Source: JAQBFJ01 sp032123435 (GTDB lineage Bacteria; Verrucomicrobiota; Kiritimatiellia; UBA8416; JAQBFJ01). From it: 22,128 nt of DNA. Made by a program: the position numbers and the translations under genes. Shown in pieces: positions 8,755 through 16,755 of this stretch. The stretch's first letter is position 1. Every line of letters starts with the position of its first letter. Under the pieces are notes generated by a model. The model was not told the DNA's origin. It did no database searches and saw only the letters and a list, made by a program, of their open reading frames with translations. The stretch lies in assembly GCA_032123435.1 (NCBI GenBank), contig JAQBFJ010000141.1, positions 1 through 22,128 of the forward strand, in the 5' to 3' direction.

Positions 8755-9293
8755 TCGACAGCCTTTCCTTCTTGTTCGACAACATCACGCAGAGCAATAT
8801 TTACTGTCTTAATACCAACATCACCGGCAATATCATACAACTTAACCAGTGTTCCATGGCTGACGTGTTTATCCGCTTGAATAATAAGATTAAATTCAGG
8901 CATTTTCTTCAAATATTCGGCGAACGCATACTTAAGTTTCTCCATCTGTTCGTAACTTTTCACCATGAACCTTACGTCGTCGAAAAAAACTATCTCCTGC
9001 CTTTCGGAACCATCTATAGTCTCCACGGAAATGACAACAGCCAGCATGCTCGACCGCGATCCATCTCTGAAACTGGCTTCCGGCAGTTCAATGACAAACC
9101 CGGGTTGAAGAACCATTTTTGAATCCAAAAGTGTGAAAAAAATCAAAAGAAGCACCACGTCAACCCAGGGAGCTGCACTGATCAAACCTTGCCCAATACG
9201 GTTTCTGGGCCGATACCTTGTTCTCAGCCAATCCGCGTCCCTGACATAACGCTCTTCTTTTTCAGGAATCTGATCCATATCCTTATTTTCCAT
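8751..9293 (-). CDS. ExbD/TolR-family biopolymer transport protein
   Basis: ExbD/TolR proteins are single-span partners of the ExbB/TolQ channel. This one has an N-terminal cytoplasmic tail of about 40 residues, a membrane helix with the essential proton-relay aspartate (APWVDVVLLLIFFTLL, Asp45 counted from ATG 9293), then a periplasmic domain beginning VLQPGFVIELPEA and ending in the typical NLIIQADKHVSHGTLVKLYDIAGDVGIKTVNIA fold. The gene overlaps the upstream channel gene by about ten bases and overlaps the next gene by four. A GTG at 9299 is in frame too; the ATG was preferred, with GGGGA upstream. ExbD and TolR cannot be told apart on sequence alone here. Confidence 0.9.
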   Translation of the reverse strand: MENKDMDQIPEKEERYVRDADWLRTRYRPRNRIGQGLISAAPWVDVVLLLIFFTLLDSKMVLQPGFVIELPEASFRDGSRSSMLAVVISVETIDGSERQEIVFFDDVRFMVKSYEQMEKLKYAFAEYLKKMPEFNLIIQADKHVSHGTLVKLYDIAGDVGIKTVNIALRDVVEQEGKAVE

Positions 9294-9906
9294 TCGCACC
9301 GCGTTCCCCTAGAAAAGCCACGATTTCCGCGCTCGCCCTGCCCATATCCAGTATTATTCTGTCTATCTTCACCACCAAAAGATTAAACGCCGCATAGCAT
9401 GGAATCGCCACCGTTAATCCAGCGGCTGTGGTTATAAGCGCTCTCATCAGTCCGGTCATTATATCAGCAGATTGAATGAATGGGACCTGTTCCTTCATGA
9501 CCAACAGGGACTCAGTCATGCCCAGAACCGTTCCCAGCAGACCGAGCAGAGGCGCTATTTGAGCCACCGTGGCAATAACAACAAGCCGCCGTTCCATGCG
9601 GGAAGTTTCCGCCAAAGTGGCTTCACTGATGGCAGAACTAATATTATGCCTGTTTTCACTGCGATACATTATAGCAGTCTTAACAATGTAAGCTACTGGT
9701 CCCGGTGTTTCGTCACATATTGTCAGGGCCTCGTCAATATTTTCGCGTTTCAGGATATTAACAATACCCTTTACAAAATCTTCTGATTTAATTCTAGCAC
9801 GATGCAAATGGAGCGCGCGTTCAATAAATACGACAAAGGCCACAACCCCGGTACAAAGAATGACCCATAAAACAGGGCCTCCTAAACTCATAAGCTCAAA
9901 TGACAT
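9283..9906 (-). CDS. ExbB/TolQ/MotA-family proton channel subunit
   Basis: The 207-residue protein is the channel-forming subunit that converts proton flow into force on the periplasmic partner. It has the family layout: a first membrane helix near 11-29 (GPVLWVILCTGVVAFVVFIERAL), a long cytoplasmic loop, a second helix in LVVIATVAQIAPLLGLLGTVLGM, and a third in LMRALITTAAGLTVAIPCYAAFNLLV. The conserved GLLGTVLGM and the TTAAGLTVAIP threonines line the pore in relatives. A clear AAGGAGG lies six bases before the ATG. The gene starts 16 bases after the large TPR gene and overlaps the ExbD/TolR gene, so the channel pair is made together. No pal or tolB gene is in view, so I leave the symbol empty. 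Confidence 0.92.
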   Translation of the reverse strand: MSFELMSLGGPVLWVILCTGVVAFVVFIERALHLHRARIKSEDFVKGIVNILKRENIDEALTICDETPGPVAYIVKTAIMYRSENRHNISSAISEATLAETSRMERRLVVIATVAQIAPLLGLLGTVLGMTESLLVMKEQVPFIQSADIMTGLMRALITTAAGLTVAIPCYAAFNLLVVKIDRIILDMGRASAEIVAFLGERGANGK

Positions 9907-9922
9907 TTTCGCCTCCTTGATA

Positions 9923-12523
9923 TCAATAGTAAAACAGCCACCAATGCTCTGACCGTATTTTCTTTATCCGTTCTTTTGCTTCGCCCGACACATCCATGTC
10001 GGCACCAACCACTCTTTCAAGAACATTGACGGCCTTGCGCCATTCTCCTTCAGACTCCATTATATCAGCCATATTCCGGGAAGCACGTAAAAACCATATC
10101 TGGCAGTTCTCATCATGCCAGACCCCTCTTTCTTTCTCTTCGAGAAAAGGCACTAATACCTTCGTATAATACTGCTCGACTGCTTCCGTTATATGACCAA
10201 GCTTCTCCATGCAACGCCCTGTCTTGTATTCCGCATGCATAACCATGTCACGGTCGGCGCCAGAACTGTTAGCCACAACGCTGTAAGATTTCATGCTTTC
10301 CTCATAACGTTCCTGATTTTCGGCGCCAAGCATGAATTGACATTCTCCTTTTTTTAACCATGCTGAAACGATCAAACCGCTGGATGGATATTTTTTTATG
10401 ATTTCATCTAGAACCAATATCGCCGCCGAATAATCACCCAGCCTGCTTAAAGTATCGGCCTGTCCCAGGCGCGCTTCTGCCAATCTGTCGCTTGCAGGAA
10501 ACTCTTTCGCTATTCTGGCAAAACTATGCTCAGCACGCAAATATTCATCCTGCCTGTAAGCGCACTGCCCAGCTTTCAACAAGGCATCATCTGCCAATGG
10601 CGCCTCATGATATTTTTCAACAAGCAATAGAAATTCCTTTTCAGCGGATTCATAATCTTTCTCATTATATTTATGTTTTGCTATCTCAAACAGCATTTCC
10701 GGCGCCCATTTTGATGACGGGAAGAGTTCTATGAATTCATGCCAGATCTTTAATGCTTCTTCATCGCGCGCGATCCTGTAATAACACATGCCGCGCATAT
10801 AAAAGGCCTGTTCGCAAGCCGGGGCACCAGGAAAATCAGCGATGACCCTTTCAAAGTCGGCCAAAGCCTGCCGTGAAAAGAATAACCGGTAACCAACTAT
10901 GCCGCGCCCCAGAAGAGCCTGGGCGAAACATGTGCCGTTTGAATAAACTTTCATCACCTCATTAAAAGCATCCATCGCATCAATCCATGCCTTACGCGAA
11001 TTGGATGTTTCAGCCAGTGTGACTTTAATTTCCGCTATTCGGAGAAGTGATTCTTCCGCCAAATCGGTGTTTGGATACATTGAAACCACTTCATTAAATC
11101 GTTCCTCTGCCTTTTTGCAGTCACCCGAAAGCATGGCACTGTAAGCCAATCTGTAACGGACACGCGGCGCCAAATCAGATCCGGGAAATTTATCCAGAAA
11201 CTCCATGTAACTTTCATCAGCCAGCTTGTACTGACTGTTGACAATATACGATTCACACATTTCAAACAGGCTCTGCTGTTTCAGAACCGGCTCTTTAAAC
11301 AGATTAGAGGCCCTTTTGAATGAAGCGGCCGCTTCCGCATAACGCCCAAGCTGAACGAGGCCTTTTCCTTTTCCACGATATGCCACAGCCTGTCCTGTAT
11401 TATTATCAAATGTTTCAAGATACCGCTGATATTCGTCAACTGCCTCTACATACTTGCCTGCGCTTAGAAGAGCTTCCGCTATTTTCAACTGCATCTCGCC
11501 GGCCAAAGCCTGATCCGAATGCGCCAATATAAACTCTTTCAGCAAGGAAATACCTTTGTCCAATTGGCCCATATCCACAAGGAGCCGGCCGGAATTAACG
11601 CTCATCTTTTCCTTCAAGTCCGTTTCCTCAGCAAATGCCATGCCGTTACTCAATGCTATTATCGCGTTGTTGAAATCAGCACGCGATTCGTAGACTTCGG
11701 CTAAAGAAGCCCATGCTCTGCAGCGAAGATCGGTAACAGCGCCCTCGTTATTGCCAAGCTGAGTAAGCGCTTCTACGGCGCGATCAGTCTCTTTCATCTC
11801 TATAAGCGTCTGCCCGAGCCAATAATAACCTTCCTGTACGAACCTAAGGCTGACAGGCAATTCCTTCATCTTTTCCAGGACATTCCGCCCCTCCTCTATC
11901 CGTCCCAGTTTTATGAGGGCCTTGCCCCATTCCAGAATATCCGCCGCTCGTTCAGGCAGTTCGCTTTCTTTTTTTTCATACCGCGCAAATGCTGCCGCCG
12001 CTTCTTCCAGCATGCCCTTTTTCAAGTAGCACCAGGCTTGAAGCCGTTCAACCCGGCCTGTGTTATCGTCAACATTCTGTTCTTTAGCAAGATCAGCGGC
12101 TATTTCCAGGGCTTGGTCAAACTCATCAGTCTCATAAAATAAAAGCGCATGCCAGAATTCCAAATCATTGCTGTCACCGGCATTGCGCCGCCATTCATTC
12201 CTTGGAGCCATAATATCAAGTGCTTTGTCATACTTCTTCTGTTCGTACAACGAGCGGACGAGAAAAATAAGAGCCTTCTCCATATGTTCCGGATCCAATT
12301 TCTTGCGGCCCAAAGCTAAATAACGATTCAGCTTCTTCTCGGCAATTTTATAAAGCTCATCCTCGAACGCCGCCCTGCCCTCAGTCAGCAATAACTCAAG
12401 TTTGCCGTCATCGGAATCGTCAAGAGCGACAACCGGCAAACAACATGCTGACAAAAACAACACTATCAGCACCATGTGCCGATTCCAGCCTGACATCGTC
12501 ACTTTTATGAAACTTCTATTCAT
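9923..12523 (-). CDS. Large TPR-repeat envelope protein, probable lipoprotein
   Basis: An 866-residue protein built almost wholly of tetratricopeptide-type helical repeats, many spaced about 35-37 residues (YEQKKYDKALDI, GRYAEAAASFKRA, KDYESAEKEFLLLVEKYH, GDYSAAILVLDEIIKKYPSS). The recurring phrase 'EF...FP.S..A..A' is shared with BamD- and CpoB/YbgF-like proteins. The N-terminus has a hydrophobic signal (about 17-31) with a lipobox-like LSAC before Cys27, so lipid attachment is likely; cleavage after VVA is the alternative. The ATG overlaps the uvrA stop by eight bases. It is followed directly by the TolQ/TolR/TonB-like genes. I infer a periplasmic scaffold that works with that motor. The partner is not shown by the sequence. 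Confidence 0.8.
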   Translation of the reverse strand: MNRSFIKVTMSGWNRHMVLIVLFLSACCLPVVALDDSDDGKLELLLTEGRAAFEDELYKIAEKKLNRYLALGRKKLDPEHMEKALIFLVRSLYEQKKYDKALDIMAPRNEWRRNAGDSNDLEFWHALLFYETDEFDQALEIAADLAKEQNVDDNTGRVERLQAWCYLKKGMLEEAAAAFARYEKKESELPERAADILEWGKALIKLGRIEEGRNVLEKMKELPVSLRFVQEGYYWLGQTLIEMKETDRAVEALTQLGNNEGAVTDLRCRAWASLAEVYESRADFNNAIIALSNGMAFAEETDLKEKMSVNSGRLLVDMGQLDKGISLLKEFILAHSDQALAGEMQLKIAEALLSAGKYVEAVDEYQRYLETFDNNTGQAVAYRGKGKGLVQLGRYAEAAASFKRASNLFKEPVLKQQSLFEMCESYIVNSQYKLADESYMEFLDKFPGSDLAPRVRYRLAYSAMLSGDCKKAEERFNEVVSMYPNTDLAEESLLRIAEIKVTLAETSNSRKAWIDAMDAFNEVMKVYSNGTCFAQALLGRGIVGYRLFFSRQALADFERVIADFPGAPACEQAFYMRGMCYYRIARDEEALKIWHEFIELFPSSKWAPEMLFEIAKHKYNEKDYESAEKEFLLLVEKYHEAPLADDALLKAGQCAYRQDEYLRAEHSFARIAKEFPASDRLAEARLGQADTLSRLGDYSAAILVLDEIIKKYPSSGLIVSAWLKKGECQFMLGAENQERYEESMKSYSVVANSSGADRDMVMHAEYKTGRCMEKLGHITEAVEQYYTKVLVPFLEEKERGVWHDENCQIWFLRASRNMADIMESEGEWRKAVNVLERVVGADMDVSGEAKERIKKIRSEHWWLFYY

Positions 12524-15380
12524 TGCTTATCAGGATATCTCTTAATGCCTTGCCAGTAAAGGATGTCTCGCAACAAGCGACCTCTTCTGGCGTTCCTGCC
12601 GCCACAAGATCACCGCCTTTATCGCCGCCTTCAGGGCCAAGATCGATAATGTAATCAGCCGTTTTTATAACATCCATGTTATGTTCTATCACAACAACAG
12701 TATTGCCCATATCCCGCAGACATTGTAATACCTTCAGTAATTTCTGAATGTCCGCAAAATGCAAACCCGTAGTTGGTTCATCAAGCAGATAAATCGTACG
12801 CCCAGTGGCCTTTTTGCTGAGTTCCGACGACAATTTTATCCTTTGCGCTTCACCGCCAGAAAGAGTAGTCGCAGATTGCCCCAATTGCAAGTAACCAAGG
12901 CCTACTTCCGATAAAGTCCTTAATTTCCTTTCTATCGCGGGAATATCACGAAAAAACTCTAAAGCTTCGTCAACTGTCATAGCCAGCACTTCAGCAATGT
13001 TCTTTCCACTATACAGGATCTCTCGTGTCTCGGAATTATACCTGGTACCGCCGCATTGCTCGCATGTAACATACACATCCGGCAGAAAATGCATCTCCAG
13101 TTTCAGCATACCGTCACCGCGGCAAGTCTCACATCTGCCGCCTTTGACATTGAAGCTATACCTTCCTTGTCCATACCCCCTTACCTTAGAAGTCGGTATC
13201 TGGGCAAACAACTTGCGGATATGCGAAAAGGCATCCGTGTATGTGGCCGGATTGCTGCGCGGTGTACGCCCAATGGGAGATTGGTCAATAACTATCACCT
13301 TGTCCAGTTTGGTCATTCCGGTAATCTGCTTATGCCTGCCAGGTTTTTCTTTTGATCCGTAAAAATACCTGAACAAAGAACGTTTTAGAATTTCGTCTAC
13401 CAGCGTACTTTTGCCGCTTCCTGAAACTCCTGTTACGCATACAAAAAGCCCAAGCGGAATGGAAACATCTATGCCCTTCAAATTATTTTCTTCCGCTCGA
13501 CATATCTTCAATTCATCCTTTCCTCGCCGTTTTCTCTGGGATGGAACATGGATCTGACAATCCCCTCTCAAGTACCTGCCCGTAAGCGATTCAGTGCTTG
13601 ATACCAGCGCATCAAAATTGCCCTCGCAAATGACCCGGCCGCCATGCCGGCCTGCGCCGGGTCCAAGATCTATCACGTGATCCGCGCTACGGATCATTTC
13701 CCTATCATGTTCGACTATAACAACCGTATTTCCCATATCGCGAAGCTTCTTCAGCATACTGATTAAACGCAGATTATCACGCACATGCAGTCCTATCGTA
13801 GGCTCATCAAGCACATAAAGAACACCTACAAGTCCGGAACCTATCTGCGCCGCGAGTCTTATCCTCTGCGCTTCTCCGCCGGACAAGGATCCGCTTTCCC
13901 TATCGAGCGTCAAATATTCCAGCCCAACTTCAACCAGAAAACGGAGTCGGCGCCTGATTTCCTTGACGACTTCCCCCGCAATAACATTCTCCTGTTTGCT
14001 TAACTTCAAATGACCGAAAAAGGAGCCACTGCATGCTACCGACATGGCTGTAACATCAACTATGGACTTACCCCCCACCAAACAGGCCTTTATCTCAGGT
14101 TTTAATCGCGCGCCTTTGCAGGTTGGACACTTCTGATAATTCATGTATTGCCTTAGTCTCAGCCTGGTATATTCGCTTTCCGTTGTTTCGAACATCCGTT
14201 CAAGACCGGGAATAATACCCTCAAACTTCTTTTTCAGCCTGCGATACACGCCGCCGCGCCAGTAGTTGAATTCTATCTCTTCGTCACCAGAACCATACAT
14301 AAGTATTTTCCTGATACGTGAAGAAAGATCTTTATATGGCGTTTCAACACTGAACTCATAATGCTTGGCTACCGTACGTAAAACACGTTTGTAATAAATT
14401 ATCAGTCGTCTCCCGCCTCTGCGCCAGGCATGGATAGCACCACCTTCTATGGACAGATCCGTCTTGGGAACAATCAGATCCTCATCCAACACAAGCTTGT
14501 TTCCAAGCCCGGCGCAGGTAGGACAAGCACCATAAGGACTGTTGAACGAAAAACATCTGGGTGTGAATTCAGCAAAATTTATACCACAATCAGCACACGC
14601 ATATTTTTCGGAATATATGGCTTCTTTCCGCCCTGCATCCTCGTTTCCGCTCACTACGATTATAATGCCGCCGCCATGTTTCAGGGCTAATTCAACTGAA
14701 TCAGTTAACCTTGAGCGGATACGATTCGTAATTATCAGCCTGTCCACAACCAGCTCTATGGAATGAACAATTTTTCCATCCAATTCCGGAACAGCACCCA
14801 GTTCATGTATAACGCCATCCACCCGAACACGCACAAAGCCCTGCTGACGCGCCGAATTTAAAGTATCCTCATGCTTGCCCTTCCTGCCTCGAACCAGTGG
14901 CGCCAGAAGCATTACCTTGGTGCGAGAATCAAGTTTGAGCAACTGTTCAACTATTTTCTGGGCACTTTGACGGCCTATTGGATGCCCGCATTGCGGACAA
15001 TGTGCCTTGCCTATTCCGGCAAATAATAGTCGAAGATAATCATGTATTTCAGTGGAAGTGGCCACAATAGAACGTGGATTCGCACCGGCTGTCCTTTGCT
15101 CAATCGCGATAGCCGGCGCCAGACCCTCTATATAATCCACGTCCGGCTTCTGCATCTGATCCAGAAATTGACGCGCATACGCAGAAAGACTCTCAACATA
15201 TCTCCTTTGCCCTTCAGCATAAAGCGTGTCAAAAGCCAGTGAAGATTTACCGGAACCACTAAGCCCCGTAATAACTGTAATTTTATCACGAGGTATCTTT
15301 ACCGTAATATTCTGCAGGTTATGCTCTCGCGCGCCTGCAACAACTATGCAGTTCTTGCTCATGAGACGATAATGCGTCAC
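12516..15380 (-). CDS. uvrA: Excinuclease ABC subunit UvrA
   Basis: UvrA is the damage-sensing ATPase of nucleotide excision repair and loads UvrB at lesions. The 954-residue protein has both ABC modules: Walker A GLSGSGKSS near residue 39 and GVSGSGKST near 651, ABC signatures LSGGEAQRIRLA near 505 and LSGGEAQRIKLS near 843, and Walker B regions LYVLDEPTIGLH and IYLLDEPTTGLH. Zinc-binding cysteine sets are intact: CADCG...CPTC near 258-290 and CETC...CEQC near 748-775. The GTG at 15380 overlaps the tyrS stop (GTGA); ATG 15362 six codons later is an equally plausible start, and neither has a strong ribosome site. Its stop overlaps the TPR gene. Confidence 0.97.
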   Translation of the reverse strand: MTHYRLMSKNCIVVAGAREHNLQNITVKIPRDKITVITGLSGSGKSSLAFDTLYAEGQRRYVESLSAYARQFLDQMQKPDVDYIEGLAPAIAIEQRTAGANPRSIVATSTEIHDYLRLLFAGIGKAHCPQCGHPIGRQSAQKIVEQLLKLDSRTKVMLLAPLVRGRKGKHEDTLNSARQQGFVRVRVDGVIHELGAVPELDGKIVHSIELVVDRLIITNRIRSRLTDSVELALKHGGGIIIVVSGNEDAGRKEAIYSEKYACADCGINFAEFTPRCFSFNSPYGACPTCAGLGNKLVLDEDLIVPKTDLSIEGGAIHAWRRGGRRLIIYYKRVLRTVAKHYEFSVETPYKDLSSRIRKILMYGSGDEEIEFNYWRGGVYRRLKKKFEGIIPGLERMFETTESEYTRLRLRQYMNYQKCPTCKGARLKPEIKACLVGGKSIVDVTAMSVACSGSFFGHLKLSKQENVIAGEVVKEIRRRLRFLVEVGLEYLTLDRESGSLSGGEAQRIRLAAQIGSGLVGVLYVLDEPTIGLHVRDNLRLISMLKKLRDMGNTVVIVEHDREMIRSADHVIDLGPGAGRHGGRVICEGNFDALVSSTESLTGRYLRGDCQIHVPSQRKRRGKDELKICRAEENNLKGIDVSIPLGLFVCVTGVSGSGKSTLVDEILKRSLFRYFYGSKEKPGRHKQITGMTKLDKVIVIDQSPIGRTPRSNPATYTDAFSHIRKLFAQIPTSKVRGYGQGRYSFNVKGGRCETCRGDGMLKLEMHFLPDVYVTCEQCGGTRYNSETREILYSGKNIAEVLAMTVDEALEFFRDIPAIERKLRTLSEVGLGYLQLGQSATTLSGGEAQRIKLSSELSKKATGRTIYLLDEPTTGLHFADIQKLLKVLQCLRDMGNTVVVIEHNMDVIKTADYIIDLGPEGGDKGGDLVAAGTPEEVACCETSFTGKALRDILISNE

Positions 15381-16660
15381 GCGACAGGCTGTGCGGTAAT
15401 CTTTACCAAATGGAAATTCTTCTTGCCAGACCGAAGCACCAGGACTACTCCGTCAATAATATCACTCGAGCTAACCTTCGCGTCTATACTCTCAACCCGG
15501 CGATTGTTTATATACAACCCTTTGTTTTCAATAAGACGGCGGGCAGCACCCTTGCTGTCACATAAACCCGTTGCCGCCACAATGTCAACAACTGGAACAC
15601 CGTCAACCTCATGCCGTGTCAGCTCTGTTGAATCAACATTGGCAAAAATCTCCATCAGATCACCGGCATTCAAACCATCCATTGATTCACCAAAAAGAAC
15701 AGCGCTTGCGCGTAAAGCAACCTGTAAACCGTGTTCTCCATGAACAATACGCGTAACCTCTTCCGCCAGTTTTTTCTGAGCCACCCGATTCTCAGGCGCG
15801 TTCTTCACCTCCTGCTCAAGCTTGCTGATTTCGGTCAACGGCAGAAATGTAAATATTTTCAAAAACCGGATTACATCTGAATCCATAACACGCACAAAAA
15901 ATTGATAAAAATCATAATATGACGTAACATTGCTATCCAGATATACGGCATTACCTTCGCTTTTACCAAACTTCTGGCCCGTCGAATCACAAACAAGAGG
16001 AAAAGTAAGACCGTATACCTCGGCACCGCGCAATTTTCTGACGAGATCAACACCAGCAGTAATATTGCCCCATTGGTCCGAACCGCCAACCTGAAGCTCA
16101 CATCCGCGGGTATCGTATAACCTTAGAAAATCGTAAGCCTGTAGAAGCTGATAGCTGAACTCCGTAAAACTCATACCCGCTTCACTGTTCAGACGGCTCC
16201 TTACACTTTCCTTGCCCAGCATTGAGCCTAACCGGAAATGCTTTCCTATATCACGAAGAAATTCCACAAAGGTGATGTCACGCATCCAGTCATTGTTGTT
16301 AACAATCTCCGCGGGAGCCGTCGGATGATCAAAATCCAGAAACTTACCAAGATCACGTTTTATCCCGATTGTATTACATTCAATTTCTGCCTCACTCAGG
16401 AAAACACGCTCTTCCGTGCGACCGGACGGATCGCCAATCATACCCGTAGCCCCGCCGACAACAGCTATTACCTTGTGCCCGCATCGTTGGAAATGAGCCA
16501 TAGCCATTATCGGAACAAAATTGCCTATCGCAAGACTGCTTGAGGTGGGATCAAAACCCGCGTAAACGGTCCTGCTGGATTCAAGAATCTTCTCAACTCC
16601 AGGTCCAGTAACATCTTCCAATAAACAACGCTCTTTAAGGATATCTATTACGTCCGCCAC
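15377..16660 (-). CDS. tyrS: Tyrosyl-tRNA synthetase
   Basis: TyrRS is a class I synthetase that charges tRNA-Tyr in the cytoplasm. The 427-residue bacterial type shows YAGFDPTSSS near 33-42, the tyrosine pocket segment QAYDFLRLY and GGSDQWGNITAG near 192-203, the KMSKS-type loop KFGKS at 230-234, and a C-terminal S4 RNA-binding domain (AARRLIENKGLYINNRRV). The HIGH-type motif reads A44-I-G-N47, so the usual first histidine is alanine (codon GCG); this is odd and listed as a finding. I start it at GTG 16660, which has AAGGAG seven bases upstream, rather than at the in-frame TTG at 16684. It lies behind the rpsA terminator and overlaps uvrA. Confidence 0.95.
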   Translation of the reverse strand: MADVIDILKERCLLEDVTGPGVEKILESSRTVYAGFDPTSSSLAIGNFVPIMAMAHFQRCGHKVIAVVGGATGMIGDPSGRTEERVFLSEAEIECNTIGIKRDLGKFLDFDHPTAPAEIVNNNDWMRDITFVEFLRDIGKHFRLGSMLGKESVRSRLNSEAGMSFTEFSYQLLQAYDFLRLYDTRGCELQVGGSDQWGNITAGVDLVRKLRGAEVYGLTFPLVCDSTGQKFGKSEGNAVYLDSNVTSYYDFYQFFVRVMDSDVIRFLKIFTFLPLTEISKLEQEVKNAPENRVAQKKLAEEVTRIVHGEHGLQVALRASAVLFGESMDGLNAGDLMEIFANVDSTELTRHEVDGVPVVDIVAATGLCDSKGAARRLIENKGLYINNRRVESIDAKVSSSDIIDGVVLVLRSGKKNFHLVKITAQPVA

Positions 16661-16667
16661 AAAAAAA

Positions 16668-16673
16668 CTCCTT
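16668..16673 (-). promoter_or_regulatory. Ribosome binding site deciding the tyrS start
   Basis: AAGGAG seven bases upstream of GTG 16660. It supports that GTG over the longer TTG start at 16684. Confidence 0.6.
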
Positions 16674-16700
16674 CCGGCACGCAATTAACCGTAATAAGAC

Positions 16701-16730
16701 AAAGGCGTCCCCTGTACAGGGGACGCCTTT
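16701..16730 (-). terminator. Terminator of rpsA, perfect 30-base palindrome
   Basis: The stretch is fully self-complementary: arms AAAGGCGTCCCC and GGGGACGCCTTT around a central TGTACA. It lies 25 bases past the rpsA stop. Read on the minus strand, the stem is followed by a T-rich run (TTTGTCTTATT), as in an intrinsic terminator. tyrS begins 41 bases further on, so it may be read by partial read-through or have its own promoter, which I cannot see. Confidence 0.75.
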
Positions 16731-16755
16731 ATTGACTAATCCAAAAAATATGCTC

